NCBI GenBank assembly: GCA_012959765.1
Contig: DUCO01000029.1
Location: 20,944-84,943, forward strand
Length of the DNA: 64,000 bases
DNA from: Dehalococcoidia bacterium
GTDB taxonomy: Bacteria > Chloroflexota > Dehalococcoidia > Lucifugimonadales > Lucifugimonadaceae
Direction of reading: 5' to 3'
Shown here: positions 28,766 through 36,834 of the stretch, one piece after another
Layout of the letters: every line of letters starts with the position of its first letter
How positions within the stretch are numbered: the first letter of the stretch is position 1
Notes under the pieces: model-generated
The model's database searches: none
What the model saw: the letters and a program-made list of their open reading frames with translations, nothing else
What the model was told of the DNA's origin: nothing
Position numbers and translations under genes: made by a program

Positions 28766-29815
28766 TTGGCTCGTACTATTCGCTTGTGGGCACTCTCGGA
28801 CGTGCATGTTGGAACCGAGATCAAGTTCGGGAGGCGCTCGCTTGAAGAATCGATTCAGCACGCCGAGTCGTGGCCAAACGGACCCGGCCAGACCGGCGGC
28901 TTCGATATCGCTGTGAATCTTGGCGATTTCTCAGGATCACAGCTTCCTCCCGACGACGAAGAGGGCGAGCTGGTCGTATCGCAGTACGCATCTGCGAAGC
29001 ATCATGGCCGCGAGCATTTCTACGATGTGATCGGAAACCACGACGCCTCAGGAGTCGATGAGCCAACACAGTGGTGGTTCAAGAAATGGATCGACCCAAC
29101 CGGCGAAAGCACCGAGTTCTCTGGCATCGACAACTCGAAGCGACCCTACCCAACAACTGGAACCTGGGACAACTATTCGTTCGAGGTTGGCAACGTTGTT
29201 TTCCTGATGCTCGCCGACCGCAACGACAGCGGTCCGCCGATTGGGCGTGGTGAATTTGGCGGCTATCCGGCGGGAGCGATTTCAGAAGAGACGTTCGGGT
29301 GGTGGAAGCAAAAGGTAGAAGAAAACAAAGACAAGATTGTGATCACAACGCACCACCTGATGATCAAAGAAACCACGGTCGCATCTGGCCTGAACGAAGG
29401 CTGCGATCAGGGTTATCACGGTCGGATGCCCGACGGCGGTGCGCCCGGATCGTCGTTTATCTACTGGGTTGGCGGACAAAAAGACTCAGGGCGCATCGAG
29501 AACTACTTAGCCGAGAACGAACCGGCTATCGATATGTGGCTCGGAGCACACACTCACACGCACCCCGACGACACGACCGGCGGTCGGTCTCACATCGAAC
29601 AGAAGTGGGGTGCCAACTTCATCAACGTCTCAGCCATCACCCGCTATCACGGCAAACGAAACTCGATTCCAATGAGCCGCCTGTTCACTTTCACTGAAGG
29701 CTCAAATGAAGTGCGGGTCCAGTGCTATCTACACTCCGACCAGTACGCGGAACAAGGCTGGTACGAACCGTCGGAACGAACGATCAAGCTACGCCATAAC
29801 TTCGAAGCACCATAG
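28766..29815 (+). CDS. Calcineurin-like metallophosphoesterase
   Basis: A two-metal phosphoesterase of 349 residues. It begins LWALSDVHVG (DxH), has VNLGDFSGS (GD) near residue 55, DVIGNHDASG (GNHD) near residue 90, VITTHHLMI and the final metal motif LGAHTHTHPDD (GHxH-like). No signal peptide is seen. The TTG start is used because GGTGA lies 6-10 nt upstream and the protein begins directly with the first metal strand. It could hydrolyse phosphodiesters or phosphomonoesters; the substrate is unknown. It is followed by an SDR gene on the same strand and is divergent from enolase paralogue 1. Confidence 0.85.
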   Translation: MARTIRLWALSDVHVGTEIKFGRRSLEESIQHAESWPNGPGQTGGFDIAVNLGDFSGSQLPPDDEEGELVVSQYASAKHHGREHFYDVIGNHDASGVDEPTQWWFKKWIDPTGESTEFSGIDNSKRPYPTTGTWDNYSFEVGNVVFLMLADRNDSGPPIGRGEFGGYPAGAISEETFGWWKQKVEENKDKIVITTHHLMIKETTVASGLNEGCDQGYHGRMPDGGAPGSSFIYWVGGQKDSGRIENYLAENEPAIDMWLGAHTHTHPDDTTGGRSHIEQKWGANFINVSAITRYHGKRNSIPMSRLFTFTEGSNEVRVQCYLHSDQYAEQGWYEPSERTIKLRHNFEAP

Positions 29816-29885
29816 GTGCGTTTTCTTTCGGACAGGAATCAGCGAATTCCCAACCACCGGCCATAACCAGAATCCAGCTAACGCT

Positions 29886-30674
29886 ATGAAATCAATCCAA
29901 CAACTCTTCGATCTCACTGGCCGCACCGCAATCGTCACCGGCGGCGGAACCCATCTCGGCACCGCTTTTACTGAAGCACTTTGTGATCTCGGGGCGAAGG
30001 TTTACATTGCCTCACGACGAGCTGAACTGTGCGAACAAGTAGCAGAAAGCCTGCGAGGCCGAGGCATGGACGTGATCGGACTTGGCTGCGACGTAACTAA
30101 CGAAGCGCAAGTAGATGCGCTTGTCGAACGGGTCATGAACGACACGGGCCGACTCGATATCGCTGTGTGCAACGCTGGCGGTTCGTTCACTACAAGCTAC
30201 CCGCCGAATGCCGATATCGACGAGTTCAGGCAGACGCTGGAGATCAACCTGACCGGCACCTACATCACGGCTCAATCGGCAGGCAGGGCGATGATTCCTG
30301 CAAAGCGCGGGTCAATAATCACCCTTGGGTCGATCGCTTCGACTCTCTCGATGGATCCTCGAATCTATAACTCCGAGTTCAAGCGGTCGGGTCCGCCGTA
30401 CATAGCGGCCAAGGGCGGAGTGCTGAACCTGACAAGAGCTATGGCAGCTGAATTCGGCGAGCACGGCATCACGGCGAACTGCATCAGCCCCGGCCAGATC
30501 CCAAGAGACGATACGAACAAGGCTCAGGTCGAGACGTTCCGCAAGATGATTCCGCTCCAGCGAACGGGTCTCTCGCAAGACTTAAAAGGAACAGTGGCCC
30601 TCTTAGCCTCCGACGCGGGAGCATGGATCACAGGCCAGGAATTTCGCGTCGACGGAGGCTGGTCAATCTGGTGA
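29886..30674 (+). CDS. Short-chain dehydrogenase/reductase (SDR)
   Basis: An NAD(P)-dependent oxidoreductase of 262 residues. The Rossmann motif reads VTGGGTHLGTA (usual TGxxxGxG), then CNAGGSF, the catalytic Ser in ITLGSIASTL, and the Tyr/Lys pair in PPYIAAKGGVLNL. The C-terminal CISPGQIP and ITGQEFRVDGGWSIW are typical. The ATG at 29886 (MKSIQQLFDL) is chosen; the frame is open upstream but that part does not match SDRs. It probably oxidises a sugar or polyol in the same catabolic set as the surrounding enolases. A terminator overlaps its stop codon. Confidence 0.92.
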   Translation: MKSIQQLFDLTGRTAIVTGGGTHLGTAFTEALCDLGAKVYIASRRAELCEQVAESLRGRGMDVIGLGCDVTNEAQVDALVERVMNDTGRLDIAVCNAGGSFTTSYPPNADIDEFRQTLEINLTGTYITAQSAGRAMIPAKRGSIITLGSIASTLSMDPRIYNSEFKRSGPPYIAAKGGVLNLTRAMAAEFGEHGITANCISPGQIPRDDTNKAQVETFRKMIPLQRTGLSQDLKGTVALLASDAGAWITGQEFRVDGGWSIW

Positions 30675-30690
30675 CGCTAGGCGTCTTTTT
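30673..30690 (+). terminator. Intrinsic terminator overlapping the SDR stop codon
   Basis: GACGC, TAG loop, GCGTC and then TTTTT. The TGA stop is part of the 5' arm. The same layout recurs in mirror image at the end of the enolase gene at 32155. Confidence 0.75.
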
Positions 30691-30823
30691 CTGTGCGTCG
30701 ACGGAGGTGGCTGGATTGATAGGTGTAGGGGTGTTGGGGCCGCTCCTCCCGTGTCCCGAGCCCCGATTCTATCGGGATAAACTCCGTCATCGGAGTCGAG
30801 GGATCTGGTGAGGGGACGCGTGG
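30681..30823 (+). repeat. Dispersed repeat C, copy 1
   Basis: About 140 bp starting at the SDR terminator. It shares GCGTCTTTTTCTGTGCGT, GCTGGATTGATAGGTG and TCATCGGAGTCGAGGGATCT with the inverted copy at 32037-32152. The middle differs between copies. The pair flanks the DapA-like gene in opposite orientation. Confidence 0.75.
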
Positions 30824-30894
30824 GGCATCGACAGGTACAAACCGGTCTATTAAGCGATCACATCGCGCAACTTAGAAAACGTGCCAATGGCACC

Positions 30895-31791
30895 CTAGCC
30901 ACCGAGCCCAGCAGCACCCATCGCAGCCTTAATGATCTCCCGGTCCCCATCCGAAACCGGCGGGTTCGGCATGCGCGGCGCACCACCGTCGTAACCCAAA
31001 ATATCCAGCGCAGCCTTGATCCCCGCTGGACTACGACTGAGAATCTGGTAGTCCGCCTCGATAATCCGAGTCTGAATCTCCTGCGCAGTCTTCAAATCGC
31101 CGTTCATCACGTTGGTAATGATGTCGATCACCTCGCCCGGACCAACGTTCCCGAACATCAGGCACGCCCCGTTGGCACCAATCGCACTCATCGCCAGAAC
31201 AATCAGCCCGTTCCCGAGCCAGAACGGCTTATCGGTAGTCACAAAATTACGAACCCGCGCCTCGAAACGCACGTTGCCCGATGCGATGTAACCCCAAACA
31301 TTGTCGATGTCGATCAGATCGCCTATCACCTCGGGCTCTGCCCCAACCGGAGCTTCCCCGCCAGCGAACATGCCGGGTGCCATCTGGTGAATGATCGTTA
31401 CAGGAGCCGGCACACGAGGAACAACCTGCTCGAAGTAACCAGCTACGTCTTTTGTGAGACGAGGAATCCGTATGCGAATCATCTCGGCTCCAGCGTCTAC
31501 CAGTGCTTCAGCCGTACGAATCGAATCGGTTACCGATGAACTATCGACCCCACCAATAATGAACTTCTCGCCGTTTCGCACGTCGTTTACGGTGCGAACA
31601 ATCTCAAGACGTTCAGTCTCAGAAAGAAGCTGCTCTTCACCGTTCTCCGAGTTCAGAACGAACCCCGAAAGCGGCGTCTTCAACCACTTCTCGACGTTCC
31701 GCTCGATAGCAGCGTGATCGACAGAATCATCGGCTTTAAAAGGAGTAGGGCTGGGAGCAACAACGATCGGATTAGAAGTTGGAATAGGCAA
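30895..31791 (-). CDS. DapA/DHDPS-like protein lacking the Schiff-base lysine
   Basis: A 298-residue TIM-barrel protein of the dihydrodipicolinate synthase/N-acetylneuraminate lyase family, recognised from PTPFKADDSVDHAAIERNV, the segment FVLNSENGEEQLLSETER (the GTTGE region) and LTKDVAGYFEQVV. In active family members a lysine sits in a GxK segment on strand 6 and a tyrosine in YN.P on strand 5. Here these positions read WGYIASGN and IIHQMAPG, so both are replaced. It may bind a ligand, catalyse different chemistry or be inactive. The gene is isolated between inverted repeats and convergent neighbours. Confidence 0.8.
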   Translation of the reverse strand: MPIPTSNPIVVAPSPTPFKADDSVDHAAIERNVEKWLKTPLSGFVLNSENGEEQLLSETERLEIVRTVNDVRNGEKFIIGGVDSSSVTDSIRTAEALVDAGAEMIRIRIPRLTKDVAGYFEQVVPRVPAPVTIIHQMAPGMFAGGEAPVGAEPEVIGDLIDIDNVWGYIASGNVRFEARVRNFVTTDKPFWLGNGLIVLAMSAIGANGACLMFGNVGPGEVIDIITNVMNGDLKTAQEIQTRIIEADYQILSRSPAGIKAALDILGYDGGAPRMPNPPVSDGDREIIKAAMGAAGLGG

Positions 31792-31855
31792 AAGAAGACT
31801 CGTCTTGGTTACTTAGGATCTGAAGAGTTTTCAGTATGGCGGAGGAAAATCTGTG

Positions 31856-31895
31856 TGTCATTGCGAGGAGTTCGACGACGTGGCAATCACGATCA
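31856..31895. repeat. Dispersed repeat B, copy 1
   Basis: TGTCATTGCGAGGAG, then CGACGACGTGGCAATC and CGATCA. It closely matches 58379-58415. The sequence type resembles the TCATTGCGAG...GCAATC elements scattered in many bacterial genomes. Confidence 0.7.
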
Positions 31896-31965
31896 TTGGT
31901 AGTCACTTACCGAATTAGCGAACTACTTCTACAGCGCGAGTGACTCCGAATCTCCCCTTGTTACC

Positions 31966-32000
31966 TCTCCCTCAGGGAGAAGGTTAGGTTGAGGGGGAGC
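31966..32000. repeat. Dispersed repeat A, copy 1
   Basis: CTCCCTCAGGGAG palindrome followed by AAGGTTAGGTTGAGGGGGA. It matches 58315-58348. The rest of the 31792-32154 intergenic region holds repeats B and C and no gene. Confidence 0.75.
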
Positions 32001-32036
32001 GCGAACACTCATTCCAGCCAACACCCAGCGCGACCC

Positions 32037-32152
32037 CACCCCAGATCCCTCGACTCCGATGACTCCGCTCTGGAAATGAAGACCTCCGAGCCCGGCATCC
32101 CAGCACCTATCAATCCAGCTATTTCCGTATACGCACAGAAAAAGACGCCACG
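32037..32152 (-). repeat. Dispersed repeat C, copy 2 (inverted)
   Basis: Reverse-oriented counterpart of 30681-30823, about 115 bp. Both ends are nearly identical to copy 1 (terminator side and the TCATCGGAGTCGAGGGATCT side); the middle is shorter and different. Confidence 0.75.
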
Positions 32153-32156
32153 CGTC
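32139..32156 (-). terminator. Intrinsic terminator overlapping the stop of enolase paralogue 2
   Basis: On the minus strand GACGC, loop GTG, GCGTC, then TTTTT. The TGA stop merges with the stem. It is almost the same as the terminator at the SDR gene. Confidence 0.75.
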
Positions 32157-33297
32157 ATTGGTCGATCACCGATCCATCTGCGTGCAGCCGCGTAACCACT
32201 TCTCGTGGAACCTCGGGGCACATCTCAACAGCGTCCGGCTTCAGCTCCATCCCGATCCCCGGTGCATCCGAAATCACCAGGTACCCGTTGCCATCGTGCT
32301 GCGCCATTCCGGTAACCATGTTCGTCTTCGGAGCCACGTCCTCGCCGATCGGGTACTCCTGTAATGCAAAGTTCGGAGCAGTCGCAGCAACCTGCAGGCA
32401 GGCTGCGGTCGAAACTGGCGACAGCGGATTATGCGGAACAACGCCAACGTGGCGCGCCTCGGCCAGTGCCGCAATCTTGTGCGCACCGGTAATTCCACCA
32501 ACCAGACACACGTCGGGGCGGATGTACTGAACGGCGTTCCGTGACAGCGCCATCTCAAACTCCCAGATAGACGAGAATCGTTCACCGGTTGCGATAGGAA
32601 TATTGATTTTGCTCGCCACGTACTCCATCTCATCGAAGTTATCTGGCGTTATCGGATCCTCAAAGAAGTAAGGGTGAAACTCCTCGATCCCAAGACCCAG
32701 CTGCACCGCTTCGGTCGGAGTCATGCGGCGGTGGATCTCGATGCACAGATCAACTCCCGTGCCAACGGCCTCACGATATCCACGAACCGTCTCGATGGCG
32801 TCGCCGATCTTATCGGCATGCGTCTTGAAATAAGGAACGTCTCGGTCTTCATCCAAAAACGGCGTCAGGTGTCCAACAGCCGTGAAGCCCTCTTCTTTCG
32901 CCGCAACAATGCCGTCAGTCAGCACCTCGGTCGTGTTGCCAAACACGTGGTAGTAGACCCGCGCCTTGTCACGAACCTTGCCGCCCAGAAGCTGGTGCAC
33001 CGGGGTATCGAAGTGCTTGCCCATGATGTCCCACAACGCAATGTCGATAGCACTCAACGCCCCCATGATCGCCGCGCCTCGGAAGTGCGAGAAGCGGTAC
33101 ATGTACTGCCAGTGGTGTTCGATACGAAGTGGGTCTTCCCCAACGAGATATCGCCCGAACTTCTCGATTGCCGACTGCGAGGCCTCTAAAAATCCCCACG
33201 CTCCTGACTCGCCGAGTCCGGTAATTCCAGCATCGGTCTCGACCTGCACCAGCAGGTAGCGATCCAACATCAAAGGGGTAACTTTAGTAATTTTCAA
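32155..33297 (-). CDS. Enolase superfamily dehydratase/racemase (MR/MLE type), paralogue 2
   Basis: A 380-residue member of the mandelate racemase subgroup. Ligands and catalytic residues are seen in DLCIEIHRRMTP (metal Glu with a following His), PYFFEDPITPDN, IATGERFSSIWEF, YIRPDVCLVGGI and VVPHNPLSP (catalytic His). The ExHR segment and PHNPLSP strongly resemble galactonate-type dehydratases. The capping region AAIMGALSAIDIALWDIMGK is typical. It probably dehydrates an acid sugar. It follows no obvious partner; an MFS gene starts 171 nt upstream on the same strand. Confidence 0.88.
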   Translation of the reverse strand: MKITKVTPLMLDRYLLVQVETDAGITGLGESGAWGFLEASQSAIEKFGRYLVGEDPLRIEHHWQYMYRFSHFRGAAIMGALSAIDIALWDIMGKHFDTPVHQLLGGKVRDKARVYYHVFGNTTEVLTDGIVAAKEEGFTAVGHLTPFLDEDRDVPYFKTHADKIGDAIETVRGYREAVGTGVDLCIEIHRRMTPTEAVQLGLGIEEFHPYFFEDPITPDNFDEMEYVASKINIPIATGERFSSIWEFEMALSRNAVQYIRPDVCLVGGITGAHKIAALAEARHVGVVPHNPLSPVSTAACLQVAATAPNFALQEYPIGEDVAPKTNMVTGMAQHDGNGYLVISDAPGIGMELKPDAVEMCPEVPREVVTRLHADGSVIDQ

Positions 33298-33468
33298 AGC
33301 GAGCTTCTTTATTCAGGACGATAGCCGCGTTCGACGGACGGCTGGAATATTTCGAACGTTTACGACGATGGCGATAGTAAGCCCGGTCCGCAGATTTTGC
33401 CACGGTTAGCCACGGATTCGCACCGGAATCCTTTCCATCAATGAGTCAAAAAAAACGTGCCCTAGGCA

Positions 33469-34680
33469 CTACGCCTGCCGGAACTCCTTGGACAACACCA
33501 ACGCCACCACCACCACCGGCGTGCCAAGCAACGCGCTAATCACAAGCGCCTCCTCGTTGCCGAGCCACTCCGCAACGGCACCACCGAACAGCCACCCCAG
33601 CGGAAACGTGTTTATTGCGATGACGTAAAGACTCATCACCCGACCCCGCATTTTTTCGGTCGCAGCCTGCTGGAACATCGTCAGCACCGAGGTCACCCAT
33701 GGCATCGAAATCAGGCCCATCACGAACAACACACTAAGACTCAGCGGCACCGATCGCGAGAACCCGAACATGACCATTCCGATGTCCCAGACCGCCCCCA
33801 ACGCAACCATCATGTAGGCGTGTCGATGATGAATTCCGAACCACGAAACGACCACCGCACCAATCAACGCCCCGGCACCGAACGCCCCACCCATGAGACC
33901 GAATCCGGTTGCCCCGATATCGAGCACGTTGTCTGCGTAAACCGGCATCAGCGGGAATATCGCCACACCAACCAGGTTCTGAGCCATCACCAGCAAGGTA
34001 AGCCACAACAGTGGGGGAGTGTCTCGGGCGTAACGCAGTCCCTCGGTTAGCTGCCCAGCGAAAGACGGCTTCGATTCCGTAACCTGCCGTTCCGGTTCTT
34101 GAACGCGCAGCAAAAGCATCAGTCCAAAAACGTTCCCGACAACCACCATCCAGAACACCGTATGCGCCCCAGAAGCTGCGATCACGAACCCGACGATCAC
34201 CGGGCCGAGCATCTCGCCTGTCGTTTGGGCCACCGAAAGTATTCCGTTGGCGTTCGTAAGACGGTCGGCCTTTACTATGTCTGCGATCAGCGCATAGAAG
34301 GCGGGTCCGTACAGCGCTCCACCAATTCCACCGACCACCGATACGACGATCATGTGCCACGCCTCAAGCAACTCTGTCGTTATGAGAATTGCTGTCGCTG
34401 CCGATGCCACAGCTATCAACCCGCCGGCAACAATCATCAGGTTTCGGCGACCAAACCGGTCGGAAATAACCCCGCCCAGTAGCGCAAAGGCGAATATCGG
34501 AATCGCCCGTACACCAGCCACCAAGCCGATCCACAACTGCGATTGGGTAAGTTCAAACACAACCCACGAGGCGGCCGTGCCGCGCATGAAAATACCCAGA
34601 TCGAACGTCGCCTGGCTGATCACAAGCGCGCGGAACTGGGCGTCGGCCAGAACATCAGCAGCTTTTGGACGAAACCTCAT
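33469..34680 (-). CDS. MFS transporter (DHA3-like), operon member 4
   Basis: A 12-segment major facilitator of 403 residues. It shows the loop 2-3 signature GGVISDRFGRRNLMIVAGG near residue 70 and FALLGGV before it. The fold resembles the EntS/MefA drug or siderophore exporter group. No binding-site prediction is possible. The ATG directly follows the TAA of the upstream HAD gene (no gap), so the two are translationally coupled. It is the last gene of an MFS-MFS-HAD-MFS operon. Confidence 0.87.
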   Translation of the reverse strand: MRFRPKAADVLADAQFRALVISQATFDLGIFMRGTAASWVVFELTQSQLWIGLVAGVRAIPIFAFALLGGVISDRFGRRNLMIVAGGLIAVASAATAILITTELLEAWHMIVVSVVGGIGGALYGPAFYALIADIVKADRLTNANGILSVAQTTGEMLGPVIVGFVIAASGAHTVFWMVVVGNVFGLMLLLRVQEPERQVTESKPSFAGQLTEGLRYARDTPPLLWLTLLVMAQNLVGVAIFPLMPVYADNVLDIGATGFGLMGGAFGAGALIGAVVVSWFGIHHRHAYMMVALGAVWDIGMVMFGFSRSVPLSLSVLFVMGLISMPWVTSVLTMFQQAATEKMRGRVMSLYVIAINTFPLGWLFGGAVAEWLGNEEALVISALLGTPVVVVALVLSKEFRQA

Positions 34681-35520
34681 TTATGTAAGTGCCGATACCA
34701 GCTGTTCGAGAACTACCGCCACGCCATCGTCGTCGTTCGAAGCAGTGCTGTACTTCGCCAGCGACATTATCTCCGGAATGGCGTTGGCGACCGCAACCGA
34801 CCAGCCGCAGTCGCGTATCAGGTCGATGTCAACGAAATCGTCGCCAAACGAAAGTACATCTTCGAGCGAGACGTCGGCGGTTTTGAGCAGATCCGCCACG
34901 GCGCCCGATTTACTAGCCTGCCGCGGAACCACGTTCAGGAACTGTGCTCGCGCGGCTCTGAAGACAACAGTGTTGCCAGACAACTGATCTTCCAGGGTCT
35001 GGGCCAGCGACTCCAAATTCTTGTCCACACCATTGATCGAAATCTTCGCCGGACCAATTTCCAGCGCCTCTTCGAGCGAAACCACCATCGTAGGAGTCGC
35101 CATGTTGAATGCCCATAGTTCGTTTATGCCATCGTCGTGATTCACAGCGAACTGGATCCCATCAGTTTCCACCGTCATTCTTGCGTCAGGAGCCTGCTCG
35201 TTCGACAGCGCCCAACACCGCCGTGCGTCGCCCGGGTCCATCAGGTATTTATGCGACCCGCTCAGCCCAACTCGGCTCGATGCGACCGTGCCGTTCATCT
35301 GAACAAGTGAAGTGATCTCCAGAATATCGTCGCCAACCAGCGCCCCCAGAACTCGCTCAGGCCGTGACGTCGCAATGATCATCGGCAGCCCGACTTCGTG
35401 CACGGCGTGAAGTGCCGCGCGGGTGCGATTCGATAGCTGAGCCTTCGAGTTCAGCGTAGTTTCATCAAGATCCAGTGCTACAGCTTTTGGTGTCTGCGAA
35501 GAAAAATCCGGGAGATTCAC
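34681..35520 (-). CDS. HAD family phosphatase (Cof-like), operon member 3
   Basis: A haloacid dehalogenase-type phosphatase of 279 residues with a type IIB cap. Motif I is ALDLDETTLNSK (nucleophile Asp), motif II IIATSRP, and motif IV SFGDDFVDIDLI near residue 220. The GTG start overlaps the TAG of the upstream MFS gene by one base, and the stop abuts the next MFS gene. It probably removes phosphate from a sugar phosphate or a flavin-like metabolite. Its place among three exporters suggests dephosphorylation before export, which is an inference. Confidence 0.87.
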   Translation of the reverse strand: MNLPDFSSQTPKAVALDLDETTLNSKAQLSNRTRAALHAVHEVGLPMIIATSRPERVLGALVGDDILEITSLVQMNGTVASSRVGLSGSHKYLMDPGDARRCWALSNEQAPDARMTVETDGIQFAVNHDDGINELWAFNMATPTMVVSLEEALEIGPAKISINGVDKNLESLAQTLEDQLSGNTVVFRAARAQFLNVVPRQASKSGAVADLLKTADVSLEDVLSFGDDFVDIDLIRDCGWSVAVANAIPEIMSLAKYSTASNDDDGVAVVLEQLVSALT

Positions 35521-36809
35521 TATTCGCTATCTCCAGTGTTCACGCCATTCGACTCAGCATGGCCTCTGAGCAGCACAGGCCACTTTATCGCTGCCCCCAG
35601 AGTGGCGATCAGTCCGATCCCACCAAGCACCCCAATCATCATTGCCGTTCCCGCCTCTTCAGCGATCCACCCGCCGAGCAGCAGCCCCAGCGGCAAGCCG
35701 TAAATGCCAAGCGATCTAATTCCCATAATCCGCCCCCGGGTTTCCGCCGGAGCTTCTCGTAACAGCCCAACCACCATTCCCACGAACGTCACTCCGCCGC
35801 AGAATCCCCACAGAAGTAGCACCAGCGAGAACAGCCACAAGGGCGGCGTGAGAGCCAGGATCAGCATTAAAACGTGCCACGCGATCGAGCCGATTACCAT
35901 CACTCTCGCCGGATTGGCGATGTTCTGCTTGATGCCAAGCACGAGCGCTCCGACAAGTGCACCAGCTGAAGCCGCAGCCGCAAGTAAGCCGATGCCTGTA
36001 CCGCCAAGCCCGTAAAGCTCGTCTCCAATCACAGTCATCAGACCGTTCACGATAGGGAATGCCGAGAATTCGATCAGGAACGAGAAGAAGATCAACCCCG
36101 GCAATAGATCGCTCTGCCTTATATAACGCAGCCCTTCACCGAGCCCAGATTTGATGCTGCTGGAACTGAGTTTCGCGGTCACACTCCGTGAATCGACCTT
36201 CAGCGCAGCCAGCGTCGCCAGCGTCGCCAGCACCGTTATCGTCACGTAGGCCCAATCGAGTCCGAGCAGTTCGAAGATCGTCCCCCCGAGTATCGACCCG
36301 ACAACCCTGGCACCATCCAGCGTCGATCGCGAAAGCCCGATCGCCCGGTGCAGCGAATGCTCCGGAACGGCGCCTGCGGTGAGTGCCTGAACAAGCACCA
36401 GATCGAGCATCCGCACCATGCTTCCAGAAGCCACAATCACGTATGCGTGCCAGAGCTGAAGCGAGTCGGTAATTATCAGCGCGGTCAGTAAAAAAGCCAG
36501 AAATATTCCGAACGTCCTGACCCATACTTGCAAGAACTTTCGGTTGAACCGATCGACCATCAGCCCATACAGCGGACCCAGCAATGTCCCGGCGAACTTG
36601 AGCGCACCGATAACGCCAACAAGCAGGGGAGATCCTGTGTCTCGCAGCACGAACATTGCGAGAACGATGATCTCCATCTCGATCGCCCACAGGCTCAGCG
36701 CTTCAGAAGACCACACAAACTTGTAGTCGCCGTAGCGAAGAACACCAAACGGGTTAAATCGGGACTGAGCTTGAACGGGCGCGTTGTCGGAACTCTCAGA
36801 TTCGAGCAT
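35520..36809 (-). CDS. MFS transporter (DHA3-like), operon member 2
   Basis: A 12-segment transporter of 429 residues. The cytoplasmic loop signature reads GPLYGLMVDRFNRKFLQVWV near residue 80, and the second half has MRILGI-like RGRIMGIRSLGIYGLPLG. It is a paralogue of its two operon neighbours, sharing RGR(V/I)M near the same place. It lies 25 nt downstream of the first MFS gene and its TAG overlaps the GTG of the HAD gene. Confidence 0.85.
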   Translation of the reverse strand: MLESESSDNAPVQAQSRFNPFGVLRYGDYKFVWSSEALSLWAIEMEIIVLAMFVLRDTGSPLLVGVIGALKFAGTLLGPLYGLMVDRFNRKFLQVWVRTFGIFLAFLLTALIITDSLQLWHAYVIVASGSMVRMLDLVLVQALTAGAVPEHSLHRAIGLSRSTLDGARVVGSILGGTIFELLGLDWAYVTITVLATLATLAALKVDSRSVTAKLSSSSIKSGLGEGLRYIRQSDLLPGLIFFSFLIEFSAFPIVNGLMTVIGDELYGLGGTGIGLLAAAASAGALVGALVLGIKQNIANPARVMVIGSIAWHVLMLILALTPPLWLFSLVLLLWGFCGGVTFVGMVVGLLREAPAETRGRIMGIRSLGIYGLPLGLLLGGWIAEEAGTAMMIGVLGGIGLIATLGAAIKWPVLLRGHAESNGVNTGDSE

Positions 36810-36834
36810 GTCGCCGATTCTGTCACGACCCGAG

